Of a DNA stretch of 64,000 nt, positions 51,714 through 61,505 are shown in pieces. Location of the stretch: the NCBI GenBank assembly GCA_015548865.1, contig JADMXW010000003.1, forward strand, positions 62,001-126,000, written 5' to 3'. A program made the translations under genes and the position numbers. The notes below the pieces were generated by a model. That model was not told where the DNA came from, ran no database searches, and was given only the letters and a program-made list of their open reading frames with translations. Source of the stretch: Serratia marcescens. Lineage in GTDB: Bacteria; Pseudomonadota; Gammaproteobacteria; Enterobacterales; Enterobacteriaceae. The stretch's first letter is position 1. Every line of letters starts with the position of its first letter.

Positions 51714-51826
51714 TACTGATGACAAAGTCACTTTCCCCCTCATCATCCTCGGCGAAAGCCGGGGATCTCTGTTAGAAGAAAGGTGTTTCATCGGTAAGAG
51801 ATTCCAGCCTGTGCGGGAATGACGAG
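51714..51826. repeat. REP-like dispersed repeat, copy 2
   Basis: Shares ACTGATGACAAAGTCACT, CATCCTCGGCGAAAGCC plus GGGGATCTCT, and GTGCGGGAATGA with the copy at 41785-41898. It lies between the convergent gcvP and HD-hydrolase genes. Confidence 0.75.
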
Positions 51827-51843
51827 GTGGGCAAGCTGGCGAA

Positions 51844-52452
51844 TTACCCCAACCACCCTTTGGCCTGCGCCGTTTCCAGGTGATCTTTCAGATAGCGCCA
51901 CAGTTCGGGGTTGATCTCAGCGATAAAGCCAGCACGCCCCAGAACCTGCTCCAGGCGGATACCGTTTTCTACCCAGCTTTGCCCACCGTTATGCAGATTC
52001 ATCAGAATCGGTAAAATGCGGTCTATCATCAGTGCGAAGCGCGCGTTTTCAGTGCTGCCCGCTTCATATTCCTGCCAAAGTTGTAGAAAATGTTGGCGTT
52101 GTGGCTCGGGCAGCAGGCCAAACAATCTTACTGCTGCAGCGTCTTCTTGCGCCTGAATAGCTTCTCGGGCACTCAGATCGTAGACCATCACATCGCCAGC
52201 ATCGATCTCGACGATATCATGCACCAATGCCATTTGAATCACGCGTTGAATGTCCACGCCCTGACTGGCGTAAGGGGCCAGGCTCATCGCTGCAACGGCA
52301 AAGTGCCAACTGTGCTCTGCGGAATCTTCGTGACGGGAACTGCCGATAATTTTTGAACGACGCTGTACGCTTTTTAGCTTATCAATTTCCATCAGGAAAC
52401 TAACTACTTCGGTCAGCGCACCGAACTCGAGAGTGGGTAAAGCCAAAGACAT
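51844..52452 (-). CDS. HD-domain phosphohydrolase (YfbR/HDDC2 type)
   Basis: A 202-residue HD-superfamily protein. Metal ligands are visible: His in SAEHSWHFAVAAM, the HD pair in ALVHDIVEIDAGD, and a later Asp in ALMIDRILPILM. Relatives hydrolyse deoxynucleoside 5'-monophosphates; substrate not shown here. Start 52452 (MSLALPTLEFGAL) has AAGGTGG five bases upstream; an in-frame GTG at 52461 is less likely. In E. coli the gcvP-yqfA interval holds other genes (bglA, yqfB), so this is a lineage-specific occupant. Confidence 0.85.
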   Translation of the reverse strand: MSLALPTLEFGALTEVVSFLMEIDKLKSVQRRSKIIGSSRHEDSAEHSWHFAVAAMSLAPYASQGVDIQRVIQMALVHDIVEIDAGDVMVYDLSAREAIQAQEDAAAVRLFGLLPEPQRQHFLQLWQEYEAGSTENARFALMIDRILPILMNLHNGGQSWVENGIRLEQVLGRAGFIAEINPELWRYLKDHLETAQAKGWLG

Positions 52453-52908
52453 CAAAACCACCTTACATCCATTGATGTGTCAAACGCTGCTGTATCAAGA
52501 CTAAAAACCCGCTCATTGTAGGGGAAGCTGGTGAGAATTTACACGTTTTATTCCACGATAATGCCCGTAAGAGAGAGATTATCGCGTCTGATAACAGACC
52601 TTTCGGGAGGGGGATTTGTCGACTATCGTTATAGTCAGGGTGATAAACAATCTGTTGTCTGGATTTTCCCCAACGCAATATGCGCAACGCATAAGGCGGG
52701 CCTTGCTTTGGGAGCATGACAGGGCGAAGTAAATATCAGAACTATCCACCATACTTCAAGTTGCATGCGTGTGTTGGCTGCGCTCGTTATTTGGCCCATT
52801 ACTGGGTCTATCTCTAAAGGGCCAGTGAACGTGCTGTTCAAAACGTTAACGTTTTGTTCTGCAACTCGAATTATTTGGGATACAAAAGCGCTAATAAAAA
52901 AGGGGGCA
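52453..52908. other. intergenic region before the alpha/beta hydrolase
   Basis: About 455 bases between divergent genes. The right half is a repeat copy (52746-52884). The left half shows no recognisable gene or motif. Confidence 0.5.
52746..52884. repeat. long intergenic palindromic repeat, copy 5
   Basis: CCATACTTCAAGTTGCATGC at the left and CTCGAATTATTTGGGATACA at the right. It is open in the frame of the hydrolase gene and so creates a false 48-residue N-terminal extension of that protein. Confidence 0.78.
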
Positions 52909-54423
52909 ATGATGCCTATTCGTATGATCCGGCGCACGATCAAATACGCTGTTGTTATCGTGTTAGCTATTGCGTTGACGTTTCTTGCTATTCGAGTGTT
53001 TGATTCACAACGGGGACCAGCATTGGCACCTTGGCATATTTATGTGCCGACAGAGATGACGCCTGACCAACTCGACCGTGCAAACTGGGAGCAGTATTTG
53101 GCTCATGAGGATCGCTTGTTTCAACAAGTGACCGAGCAGGTGACTCAGACGCTGGACAGGGACGAGCAAGTCGCCTTAAACCGCTATTTTGTCGGTAGCC
53201 CTGTCTATCCCGGTCGTTTCGCCCATGACTGGAACCGCTCTTATGAACTGATGCCGGAAGGTAAACCAAAAGGGGCTGTGGTGCTCTTGCACGGACTGAC
53301 CGACTCGCCCTACAGTATGCGAAATGTGGCTGAGATGTATCGTCAGCATGGCTTTGTCGCTATCGGGCTACGTATTCCAGCACACGGTACTGTGCCTGGT
53401 GCGTTGACTAAAGTCCGTTGGGAAGATTGGTTGGCTGCAACGCGTTTGGCGGTGCGTGAGGCTGCGCATTTTGTAACACCCGCGAACGGGGGAGAGCGTT
53501 TACCACTGCATATCGTTGGTTTTTCTAACGGCGGGGCCCTCACACTGAAATATGCGCTTGATACCCTTAGCGACCCCTCCTTGCCTAAGGCTGATCGTCT
53601 GGTTCTGATCTCCCCCATGATTGGCATTACGGCTTATGCGCGTTTTGCCGGATTGGCCGGATTGCCTGCGATTTTCCCACCGTTTGCCAAAGCGGCCTGG
53701 TTGAGTATTGTTCCGGAGTTCAACCCGTTCAAATACAACTCGTTCCCGGTGAATGGTGCGCGCCAGTCTTATCTGCTCACCAGTGTGTTGCAGTCACAGC
53801 TTGAGCAGGAAGCGCGGCAGCGGCGGCTGTCGGAGCTGCCGCCAATTTTAACCTTCCAGTCTGTCATGGATTTTACCGTCAGCACGCGGGCGGTGATCAG
53901 TGCGTTCTATAACTTGTTGCCTCAAAACGACAATGATTTGGTGTTGTTTGACGTTAATCGCACTATCAATTTTGGTCTGTTGCTGCGTGATGCCTCTGCG
54001 TCGGCAATTGGGCAATGGTTACCGCCCACACCGCGTTTGTACGGTACCACGGTCATTACTAATGCATCGGTACAAAGCGCAAAAGCTGTCGCCTTTGACA
54101 CCAAAGCAGGCAGCATGGAAGTCACACGACGTGATCTGGGGATGGATTATCCCGAAGATGTCTATTCATTATCTCATGTGGCGCTGCCGTTTTCTGACAG
54201 CGATTCGCTTTATGGCCGTTTCTCCACTCCGCCGTATGAGTTTGGTATTCCACTCGGACGTATTGCCGCTCGTGGTGAACGTGGAGTACTGATTCTCGAT
54301 TTGGATACGCTACTGCGTCTTTCCTCCAACCCCTTCTATGACTACATGATGCAGCGTATCGATGATGTCATTCCCGGTGAAAGGGAACCGGGGCCAATAC
54401 CGGGTTCTGTTCAAGCACGGTAG
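52909..54423 (+). CDS. membrane-anchored alpha/beta hydrolase
   Basis: A 504-residue protein with one N-terminal transmembrane anchor (about residues 12-30, VVIVLAIALTFLAIRVF) and a periplasm-facing serine hydrolase. The oxyanion region is VVLLHGLTDSPYSM and the nucleophile elbow GFSNGG has S206. A second catalytic region near SLSHVALPFSDSDSL probably supplies the His. The start is ATG 52909 after AGGGGG; sequence further upstream is repeat DNA. Substrate unknown; lipase/esterase or acylglycerol hydrolase activity is plausible. It has no operon partner. Confidence 0.8.
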   Translation: MMPIRMIRRTIKYAVVIVLAIALTFLAIRVFDSQRGPALAPWHIYVPTEMTPDQLDRANWEQYLAHEDRLFQQVTEQVTQTLDRDEQVALNRYFVGSPVYPGRFAHDWNRSYELMPEGKPKGAVVLLHGLTDSPYSMRNVAEMYRQHGFVAIGLRIPAHGTVPGALTKVRWEDWLAATRLAVREAAHFVTPANGGERLPLHIVGFSNGGALTLKYALDTLSDPSLPKADRLVLISPMIGITAYARFAGLAGLPAIFPPFAKAAWLSIVPEFNPFKYNSFPVNGARQSYLLTSVLQSQLEQEARQRRLSELPPILTFQSVMDFTVSTRAVISAFYNLLPQNDNDLVLFDVNRTINFGLLLRDASASAIGQWLPPTPRLYGTTVITNASVQSAKAVAFDTKAGSMEVTRRDLGMDYPEDVYSLSHVALPFSDSDSLYGRFSTPPYEFGIPLGRIAARGERGVLILDLDTLLRLSSNPFYDYMMQRIDDVIPGEREPGPIPGSVQAR

Positions 54424-54531
54424 TGTATTGGGTTGAAAAATAGTTTCAGCGTACACTTGTACACTGAAACTATTCTCGATTACACTGTGCGAAGTTTGTA
54501 CAGTCAATCGTGCCGGGAGTAAAAACGGAAT

Positions 54532-55179
54532 ATGGTGAAAACAGTTAGCAATGCGGGTTATACGCTGGCGGAGGAGATAGCCAACAGTATTAGTCACGGA
54601 GCTGGCGTGGTGCTGGGTATTGTCGGGCTGGTGCTGCTGTTAGTGCAAGCCGTGGACAATGGTGCGACGAGTATGGCTATCGCCAGCTACAGTTTATATG
54701 GCGGCACAATTATTCTGCTGTTCCTGGCCTCCACGCTCTACCATGCGATTCCCAGTCCGCGCGCTAAACCTTGGCTCAAACGGTTCGATCATTGCGCTAT
54801 CTATCTGCTGATCGCTGGCACCTACACGCCCTTTCTGTTGGTGGGGTTGGATTCGTCTCTGGCACGTGGATTAATGATTGTCATATGGAGCATGGCGCTG
54901 GTGGGCGTGTTATTTAAGCTGGCCTTTGCTCATCGTTTTGAAATGTTATCGCTGGTGACATATTTGGTGATGGGATGGCTTTCACTGATTGTGATTTATC
55001 AATTGGTGCAGGTATTAGCTCCTGGTGGTGTTACCTTACTGGCGGTGGGTGGCGTGGTGTATACGCTAGGCGTTATTTTTTATGTATGTAAGCGTATCCC
55101 TTACAACCACGCGATCTGGCATGGGTTTGTGCTGGGTGGCAGCCTGTGCCATTTTCTGGCGATCTACCTTTACGTTTAG
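54532..55179 (+). CDS. trhA: TrhA (hemolysin III / PAQR family) membrane protein
   Basis: Seven-helix inner-membrane protein of the hemolysin III (YqfA) family, implicated in membrane fluidity and energetics. The 215 residues begin with a conserved [12 protein letters not shown] segment, contain the metal-site motifs [23 protein letters not shown] and [16 protein letters not shown], and match E. coli TrhA (219) in length. Located before ygfZ (convergent), as in E. coli. Confidence 0.95.
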   Translation: MVKTVSNAGYTLAEEIANSISHGAGVVLGIVGLVLLLVQAVDNGATSMAIASYSLYGGTIILLFLASTLYHAIPSPRAKPWLKRFDHCAIYLLIAGTYTPFLLVGLDSSLARGLMIVIWSMALVGVLFKLAFAHRFEMLSLVTYLVMGWLSLIVIYQLVQVLAPGGVTLLAVGGVVYTLGVIFYVCKRIPYNHAIWHGFVLGGSLCHFLAIYLYV

Positions 55180-55251
55180 CTCCTTAATGTCACTCTGGCG
55201 CCGTTTCTTGATGAAACAGAAACGGCGCTCAGTGACAATCTTTACCCGCCA

Positions 55252-56253
55252 TTATTCAGACAATGAATAAGGCAGCGGTTGCAGAGTAAGCTGACTTTCC
55301 GTTGCATCGCGTATGCGCAATACGCTATCGGTTTCCAGGTCGTTATTCAGTACTGCTTGCACCCAAAGTGTACCGTCGCTTAGCGGACAGGCTGCGAGTA
55401 TCGTACCGGTGCGACGCCAGTTTTCACCCATTTTCAGTTCCAGGTCTTCGCCTGCTTCTGGCACACGAGATGACGTGCCAGCAAGCCAATAGAGTGCCCG
55501 CTTGTTGGCTCCGCGAAATTTTGCCCGTGCCACCATTTCCTGTCCGGTGTAGCAACCTTTATTAAAACTGATACCGTTAAGTGCCTGTATATTCGTTGCT
55601 TGGGGGATGAACTGCGCGCTGTTTACGTTGTCAATAATCGGCAGCGCGGATTCAATATCCAGTGCCAACCACTGTTGGTTGTCGGCCCACTGCACGCTGT
55701 CTCCCAGTTTTGAACGCAGCGCTGCTGCGCCTTCTTCGTTCAGCACCAGAAGGAAACGTTCAGCGGGAAGATCAAAATGCAGCAGGGTACCGAAGGGGTG
55801 ACTGACAACGGGATGTTTGGTGTCCGGTAGAGTGGAGAAGACCTCGGATAAACGTTCGCGTACATTGTTTCCCGCAGCACCAATGAGCTGGAGATTGTCA
55901 TCTGCGGCGATAGTGATTTTGGCAAAGACGGCGTATTTTTTTAACTCATTTAATTGAGTATCGCGCAGATTGCGGCGAACCAGATAGGCGAAGCCCTCGT
56001 TGTGGGCAAACAGGCGCAGCGTGCTCCACATTTTGCCCTTGGCATCACAATGGCCGCAAAGTACATGTTGATCGGGGGCTAACGCGTTAACATCTGCCGT
56101 CACTTGACCCTGCAGGTAAGTGCGCGTGTCTGGACCGGTGAGCGTCACTAGTGCCCAGTCATCAAGCGCTATCAGCGTAGCGGGAAGCTGGGCAGCGGCA
56201 GTGATGGAATTTGATTTAACCGTTTGTGTTGCTGAGGGAATTGGGGTTGCCAT
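55252..56253 (-). CDS. ygfZ: tRNA-modifying / Fe-S maintenance protein YgfZ
   Basis: Folate-binding member of the GcvT superfamily needed for the activity of some Fe-S enzymes such as MiaB. Start 56253 ([14 protein letters not shown]) preceded by GAGG gives 333 residues; an ATG at 56346 has no support. The essential Cys is in [33 protein letters not shown] and the PLPYSL end match E. coli. Divergent from sdhE-ygfX, conserved order. Confidence 0.95.
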   Translation of the reverse strand: MATPIPSATQTVKSNSITAAAQLPATLIALDDWALVTLTGPDTRTYLQGQVTADVNALAPDQHVLCGHCDAKGKMWSTLRLFAHNEGFAYLVRRNLRDTQLNELKKYAVFAKITIAADDNLQLIGAAGNNVRERLSEVFSTLPDTKHPVVSHPFGTLLHFDLPAERFLLVLNEEGAAALRSKLGDSVQWADNQQWLALDIESALPIIDNVNSAQFIPQATNIQALNGISFNKGCYTGQEMVARAKFRGANKRALYWLAGTSSRVPEAGEDLELKMGENWRRTGTILAACPLSDGTLWVQAVLNNDLETDSVLRIRDATESQLTLQPLPYSLSE

Positions 56254-56516
56254 GTAACCATCCTCGCGAAGGTACGTTTGCGTTTGGCCTAATGGTAAAA
56301 GAGCTTGCAGGGTTTGCAAGCAGTTATTCGTGCCATTGCGTCGCATGATTTTCAGTTAGCATATTTGAAAGCGTTACAGAGCGTGTGCGTGATCGATAAC
56401 CTTCTGCGATACGCTGATATGCGCTAAAATATGTCAAAATGTTACATTTAGTTGAGTGTTTATCTAGACATCCGAGTTACACTACACGTTGGCGTCGATA
56501 AAAAGTAGGAAAAGCA

Positions 56517-56783
56517 ATGGATATCGATAATAAGGCGCGAATTCACTGGGCGTGCCGCCGAGGAATGCGAGAATTGGATATCGCCATCATGCCCTTTTTT
56601 GAACATGAGTATGATGTGCTAAACGATGATGACAAACGTGCTTTTGTGCGTTTATTGCAGTGCGATGACCCTGACCTGTTCAACTGGTTGATGAACCACG
56701 GTGAGCCGGAAGATGGGGAACTGAAACGCATGATCTCTCTTATCCAGAAGCGAAATAAAGACCGTGGCCCTGTGGCGCTGTGA
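56517..56783 (+). CDS. sdhE: FAD assembly factor SdhE
   Basis: Promotes covalent flavinylation of succinate dehydrogenase SdhA and fumarate reductase FrdA. The 88 residues match E. coli (YgfY). The functional RGMRELD motif is at residues about 15-21, with acidic surface [19 protein letters not shown]. An AAAAGTAGGAAAAG leader supplies the ribosome-binding site. It overlaps ygfX by 20 bases. Confidence 0.97.
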   Translation: MDIDNKARIHWACRRGMRELDIAIMPFFEHEYDVLNDDDKRAFVRLLQCDDPDLFNWLMNHGEPEDGELKRMISLIQKRNKDRGPVAL

Positions 56784-57195
56784 TTTACGCGTCTCCTGGC
56801 GCATGCAGGTGTTTTCTTTGCTGGTGCACGGGCTTTTGCTGCTGTTGATTCTGCTGGCGCCTTGGCCAGACGGATATGCTGTGCTTTGGTTATCACTGAT
56901 GACGTTGGTTGTTTTCGGGTTTATCCGCAGCCAGCGTAATATCAAAGCGCGCCATGGTGAAATCGTGTTGCAGGATGAAGCGAGCCTTGAATGGCAGCAT
57001 CATCGTTGGCGCATTATCCGCCGTCCGTGGATGTTGAAAAACGGTATCTTGTTATCGCTGCGGCGCAGTGACGGCAAACGGCGGCAGCGGCTCTGGCTGG
57101 CATCAGACAATATGGATAAGCAAGAATGGCGGCATTTGCGTCAGCTGTTGCTGGAGAGTAAAGAGTGGGCGGGCGAAAATTCGGACGCTCGCTAG
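56764..57195 (+). CDS. ygfX: inner-membrane protein YgfX (CptA toxin-like)
   Basis: A 143-residue protein with two N-terminal transmembrane helices and a cytosolic basic domain. E. coli YgfX was described as the toxin partner of YgfY and to affect FtsZ/MreB, although YgfY is now known as SdhE. GTG 56764 ([15 protein letters not shown]) matches the E. coli start. The 20-base overlap with sdhE shows translational coupling. [20 protein letters not shown] is conserved. Confidence 0.92.
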   Translation: MALWRCDLRVSWRMQVFSLLVHGLLLLLILLAPWPDGYAVLWLSLMTLVVFGFIRSQRNIKARHGEIVLQDEASLEWQHHRWRIIRRPWMLKNGILLSLRRSDGKRRQRLWLASDNMDKQEWRHLRQLLLESKEWAGENSDAR

Positions 57196-57254
57196 CTTCA
57201 GATTCAGCCGACGGTGCGCTGTCGGCTGGTGCCTCTCTGTGACATCCCCAGATG

Positions 57255-57773
57255 TCACAACTGTTCAGCCATTTCCTGTAAGATCTGCTCGCACCACTGC
57301 TGCAAGCGCTCATCGCTCAAGTCATACTGGTTCACTTCATCAAGCGCCAGCCCGACAAAGTGCTTCCCATCCTGCGTGAGTGGTTTGGTGGTAGTGAACT
57401 CATAGCCTTCGGTGGGCCAATAACCAATAAAGGTTGCGCCGCTTGCAGCCAGTTGCTGATGCAGCATACCGAGGGCGTCAAGGAACCATTCACCGTAGCC
57501 TAGCTGGTCACCCATGCCATACAGTGCAACGATTTTCCCTTGTAGATTCAACGTGGATAGTTGCCCCCAAATGGCTTCCCAATCTTCCTGAATTTCACCG
57601 AAATCCCACGTTGGGATACCCAGAATCAGGAATTCATACTCTTCCATTTTCTGCGGATCGACACCTTTCACATTATGTAAGTCGACCAGGGATTCGCCTA
57701 AAATATCGCGAATTTTCTCCGCAGCCATCTCGGTATAACAGGTGCTGGAGCCGTAGAACAAACCAATTTTCAT
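57255..57773 (-). CDS. fldB: flavodoxin 2
   Basis: FMN-binding electron carrier. Start 57773 ([20 protein letters not shown]) gives 172 residues, as in E. coli FldB (173); the ATG at 57806 is upstream of the conserved start. FMN contacts: the phosphate loop GSSTCYTE, the [14 protein letters not shown] loop and [15 protein letters not shown]. Convergent with ygfX. Confidence 0.97.
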   Translation of the reverse strand: MKIGLFYGSSTCYTEMAAEKIRDILGESLVDLHNVKGVDPQKMEEYEFLILGIPTWDFGEIQEDWEAIWGQLSTLNLQGKIVALYGMGDQLGYGEWFLDALGMLHQQLAASGATFIGYWPTEGYEFTTTKPLTQDGKHFVGLALDEVNQYDLSDERLQQWCEQILQEMAEQL

Positions 57774-57833
57774 ATGCAATTGCAGTGTGTTAAACAAACT
57801 TGCCATTAGCCTAACCGAATCTCGCAGCGAGGT

Positions 57834-57916
57834 ATATATCCGTCATACTGCAAGTTACAGGTGCGTTAACTGCGTTCACTCACCGCTTCCAATGTCACTC
57901 TAATTATTTAGGGCAT
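57834..57916. repeat. intergenic palindromic repeat, copy 6
   Basis: ATATCCGTCATACTGCAAGT at the left and TCTAATTATTTAGGGCAT at the right: a medium-length diverged copy. Confidence 0.7.
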
Positions 57917-57918
57917 CG

Positions 57919-58025
57919 CTTCGTCATTGTCGCGAAGGTGGGAGTCTTTTACAGAAGAAATACGTTTACTCTCACAGAGATCCCTGGCTTTTGTCGAGGA
58001 TGACGAAGAATAAGGTGACTTGTCA
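57919..58025. repeat. REP-like dispersed repeat, copy 3 (inverted)
   Basis: TTCGTCATTGTCGCGAAGG to TCGAGGATGACGAAGAATAA and TGACTTGTCAGCAG: an opposite-orientation relative of the copies at 41785-41898 and 51714-51826, with AGATCCCTGGCTTTTGTCGA matching their inner block. Confidence 0.65.
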
Positions 58026-58081
58026 GCAGAGTGTGGGTGAAGGCACTAACCTTCACCCGTTTTCACGTTTGCCAGTGGGGC

Positions 58082-59407
58082 TTATTCGAGCGCTTGGTGA
58101 CGCGTTTCTTTGGTCAGCAATAATGCGATAAGCGTTAAGGACGCCATGGCGAACAGATAAACACCCACATAGAACAGACCGTAGTTGGCTGTAAGCCAGG
58201 CTGCGATGTAAGGCGCAACGGATGCTCCCAGGATCGAGGAGACGTTATAGGAGAATGAAGCTCCGGTATAACGTACTTCGGTGGGGAACAGTTCAGGCAG
58301 CAACGCGCCCATTGGACCGAAGGTTAAGCCCATCAGACCCAGCCCCAGCACCAGAAACAGCATAACCAGCGGTTGGCTGCCAGACCCTAACAGTGACGGG
58401 AACAACACCGCGAACACCAGCATGCCGCAGGTAACGACGATCATGGTCTTGCGACGGCCATAGGCATCGGCCAACATCCCAGCAACTGGGATCAGCAGGC
58501 CGAAGGCAATCACTGCTACCATCAGCATCCACAGGAAGCTGTTACGCGAGAAACCCAGCCCTTTGGGAATTGGCGAGGTACCATAGGTCATGGAATAGAC
58601 CGTCATGATGTAAAACAGCGTATAGGTGGCAAGCATGATGAAGGTGCCAAGAATGGTTGCCTTCAGATGCTTGTTCAGCAGTGTTCCAAGCGGAATACGG
58701 ACTTTTTTGCCAGCTTCGATAGCCTTGGTAAACACAGGCGCTTCGTGCAGAGAAACACGAACATACAAACCAATCAAGACCAATACCGCTGAGGCAACGA
58801 AAGGTACACGCCATCCCCAGGTCATGAACTGCTCTTCGCTTAACAGCCAGGAGAGTAGCAGGAAAGTGCCGTTGGCGAAAAAGAAGCCGATAGGCGCACC
58901 CAATTGCGGGAATGAGCCATACAGTGCGCGCTTGTGAGCTGGTGCATTTTCGGTGGCCAGTAACGCTGCTCCGCCCCATTCACCGCCTAGGCCAAGGCCT
59001 TGACCAAAACGCGCCAATGCCAGTAGCAACGGTGCGAAGATGCCAATGCTGTTGTACGTCGGCAGCAGGCCGATCAGCACTGTAGAGATTCCCATGGTGA
59101 GCAGGGAAGCAACCAGGGTCACCTTACGGCCTACACGGTCACCGAAGTGGCCAAACAGTGCAGAACCAATCGGGCGTGCAATAAAGGCAATGGCAAACGT
59201 CGCTAACGATTGTAGCGTCGCGGCGGTCGGATCGCCCTGTGGAAAGAAGATGTGCGGAAAAATCAGCACAGCGGCAGTGGCATAAATATAAAAATCGAAA
59301 AATTCGATCGCAGTTCCGATCAATGAAGCGACAACAACCTTACTACGGGAGTTAACCGGGGCTGCGTCCGCCTCTGCATCGAGAGTGGGCGTGATGGTGG
59401 CTTGCAT
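58082..59407 (-). CDS. yhjE: MHS-family MFS transporter (YhjE type)
   Basis: A 441-residue, 12-helix metabolite:H+ symporter of the MHS subgroup of the major facilitator superfamily. Signatures: IGTAIEFFDFYIYATAAVLI, the MFS loop GHFGDRVGRK, RFGQGLGLGGEWGGAAL and LLPELFPTEVRYTGAS. Overall resemblance to E. coli YhjE is high; its substrate is unknown. In E. coli yhjE is far from xerD, so its position here is lineage-specific. It is divergent from xerD. Confidence 0.88.
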   Translation of the reverse strand: MQATITPTLDAEADAAPVNSRSKVVVASLIGTAIEFFDFYIYATAAVLIFPHIFFPQGDPTAATLQSLATFAIAFIARPIGSALFGHFGDRVGRKVTLVASLLTMGISTVLIGLLPTYNSIGIFAPLLLALARFGQGLGLGGEWGGAALLATENAPAHKRALYGSFPQLGAPIGFFFANGTFLLLSWLLSEEQFMTWGWRVPFVASAVLVLIGLYVRVSLHEAPVFTKAIEAGKKVRIPLGTLLNKHLKATILGTFIMLATYTLFYIMTVYSMTYGTSPIPKGLGFSRNSFLWMLMVAVIAFGLLIPVAGMLADAYGRRKTMIVVTCGMLVFAVLFPSLLGSGSQPLVMLFLVLGLGLMGLTFGPMGALLPELFPTEVRYTGASFSYNVSSILGASVAPYIAAWLTANYGLFYVGVYLFAMASLTLIALLLTKETRHQALE

Positions 59408-59726
59408 AGGACTCTATTATCTTTTTTTATCGACAGAACTGTCATTCTAGTCACAGAAAAAAAAGCATTTCAATGTTAGTCCCAAAAGCGCAAAAGTGGC
59501 TACAGAGCCTGCTTTGGCGAGTTGCGCGATTGTGAATACTTCCTGTGAGATAAGTTATACTTTCCCTTATTTTGTAGTGTCTAATGATGATAAATACAGC
59601 ATAAAATAAATTTGCATAAAAAATCGTCTGCGTTAATTCAGGTGATGATCCTGCCCCTTTTACCGCCACTTCGGGCATAATAACGCCACGGTTTTACCCT
59701 GCACGCAGTCAAGAGAAGAGGAGCGT
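59408..59726. other. yhjE-xerD divergent intergenic region
   Basis: About 320 bases, AT-rich near yhjE. It should hold promoters for both genes. No regulator site or small gene recognised. Confidence 0.4.
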
Positions 59727-60626
59727 ATGCAAGCACAGGATCGGGCTCACATCGAACAGTTTCTTGAAGCTATGTGGCTGGAGCGAAACCTGGCTGACAA
59801 CACGCTGATCTCCTATCGGCGAGATTTAACCGCACTTGCCGATTGGCTGGAGCATCGTGAAAGTGATTTATTGCAAGTGCAGGCACTGGATCTGCAAGCG
59901 TATCTTGCCGAACGCGTAGAGGGGGGATACAAAGCGACCAGTTCAGCGCGTTTGTTGAGTGCCATGCGTCGATTTTTTCAGTATTTATACCGGGAAAAAC
60001 GGCGCAGTGACGATCCCAGCGCGGTATTGTCTTCCCCAAAATTGCCCCAGCGATTGCCCAAGGATCTCAGCGAGGCACAGGTGAATGCGTTGCTGCAAGC
60101 GCCCTGTGTAGATGAGCCACTCGAGCTGCGTGATAAGGCCATGCTTGAGGTGCTGTATGCCACGGGGCTGCGTGTCTCGGAGTTGGTAGGGCTGACCATA
60201 GCTGATGTCAGTTTGCGTCAGGGTGTAGTACGGGTGATTGGTAAAGGTAATAAAGAACGGCTGGTGCCGCTGGGGGAAGAAGCCGTCTATTGGCTGGAAC
60301 GTTACCTTGAGCACGGCAGACCTTGGCTACTGAACGGACAAACGCTCGATGTGCTGTTTCCAAGCTCGAGAGCACAGCAGATGACGCGCCAAACCTTTTG
60401 GCACCGTATCAAACACTATGCCGTGTTGGCATCCATTGACAGTGAGAAGCTTTCACCGCATGTTTTACGTCATGCATTCGCTACGCACTTGCTGAACCAC
60501 GGAGCTGATTTGCGTGTCGTACAAATGTTGTTGGGGCATAGCGATCTTTCAACAACGCAAATATACACGCACGTTGCCACTGAACGGTTGAAGCAGTTGC
60601 ATCAACAGCATCATCCGCGCGCCTGA
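59727..60626 (+). CDS. xerD: site-specific tyrosine recombinase XerD
   Basis: Acts with XerC at dif to resolve chromosome dimers at division under FtsK control. The 299 residues match the family. It has an N-terminal core-binding domain (about 5-90) and a catalytic domain with Arg in TGLRVSELVGL, Lys in GKGNKERLVPL, the HVLRHAFATHLL and LLGHS boxes, and the nucleophile Tyr in TTQIYTHV. First gene of the conserved xerD-dsbC-recJ-prfB string. Confidence 0.98.
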   Translation: MQAQDRAHIEQFLEAMWLERNLADNTLISYRRDLTALADWLEHRESDLLQVQALDLQAYLAERVEGGYKATSSARLLSAMRRFFQYLYREKRRSDDPSAVLSSPKLPQRLPKDLSEAQVNALLQAPCVDEPLELRDKAMLEVLYATGLRVSELVGLTIADVSLRQGVVRVIGKGNKERLVPLGEEAVYWLERYLEHGRPWLLNGQTLDVLFPSSRAQQMTRQTFWHRIKHYAVLASIDSEKLSPHVLRHAFATHLLNHGADLRVVQMLLGHSDLSTTQIYTHVATERLKQLHQQHHPRA

Positions 60627-60704
60627 CATTGCAGGCGAAATAAGGGCTAGACGGCTGAACGCGCCCTTTATAGGCGGAATACACCATGAACGGGACTGAA
60701 TACA

Positions 60705-61421
60705 ATGAAAAAAGGGCTAATGGCGCTTTCTTTACTGCTCGCGGCGACGAGTAGCGCAGTACACGCCGACGATGCGGCGATTAAACAGACACTGACCAAA
60801 TTGGGCATTGAAAAAATAGATATCCAGCCTGCGCCCGTCGCTGGCCTTAAAACAGTGCTGACGGAAAGCGGCGTGCTCTACGTAACAGAAGATGGCAAAC
60901 ATCTGCTGCAAGGTCCGCTCTACGCGCTGGGCAGTGGTGCTCCCGTGAACGTGACCAATCAGATTTTGAAGGGCAAACTGGATGCCTTGCAGGATCAAAT
61001 GATTGTCTACAAAGCGGCGCAGGAAAAACATGTCATTACCGTTTTCACCGATATTACCTGCGGCTACTGTCACAAACTGCATGAGCAGATGAAAGACTAC
61101 AACGATCTGGGCATCACCATTCGTTATCTGGCTTTCCCGCGTCAAGGGGTGAATTCGCCGACGGAAAAAGACATGCAGTCTATCTGGTGTACCGCTAACC
61201 GCAACAAGGCGTATGACGCTGCATCTCGCGGTGAGGCTATCTCTCCGGCAACCTGCAAGACCGATATCAGTGCACATTACGAACTGGGCATTCAGTTTGG
61301 TGTGCAAGGCACACCAGCGATAGTGCTCGAAGACGGCACTGTGGTACCGGGTTATCAGGCGCCCAAAGAGATGTTAGCCATGCTGAATGCACATCGGGCT
61401 GCGGCAAAATCTGGCGCATAA
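60705..61421 (+). CDS. dsbC: thiol:disulfide isomerase DsbC
   Basis: Periplasmic V-shaped dimer that reshuffles wrong disulfides and is kept reduced by DsbD. Signal peptide 1-21 (ATSSAVHA-DD), N-terminal dimerisation domain, then a thioredoxin fold with active site C119-G-Y-C122 in DITCGYCHKL and the cis-Pro loop GVQGTPAIV. A structural disulfide pair is present (IWCTANRN, PATCKTD). 238 residues. Lies between xerD and recJ as in E. coli. Confidence 0.97.
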   Translation: MKKGLMALSLLLAATSSAVHADDAAIKQTLTKLGIEKIDIQPAPVAGLKTVLTESGVLYVTEDGKHLLQGPLYALGSGAPVNVTNQILKGKLDALQDQMIVYKAAQEKHVITVFTDITCGYCHKLHEQMKDYNDLGITIRYLAFPRQGVNSPTEKDMQSIWCTANRNKAYDAASRGEAISPATCKTDISAHYELGIQFGVQGTPAIVLEDGTVVPGYQAPKEMLAMLNAHRAAAKSGA

Positions 61422-61505
61422 ATCTCAGGCATGTTGATGCTGGCCCATTGAACGACAAGTGAAAGCGTTCAGTGCTATCAGTTACGCAGTGGAATTGAAA
61501 ATAAA

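Larger units (their letters stand above)
57774..58081. other. fldB-MFS gene intergenic region with two repeats
   Basis: About 310 bases taken up mainly by a copy of the palindromic repeat (57834-57916) directly abutting an inverted copy of the REP-like repeat (57919-58025). No gene seen. Confidence 0.6.

Noticed and set aside
52765-52908. N-terminal extension of the alpha/beta hydrolase to 552 residues
   Set aside because: The extension is translated repeat-element sequence; a good Shine-Dalgarno and a membrane anchor begin at 52909.
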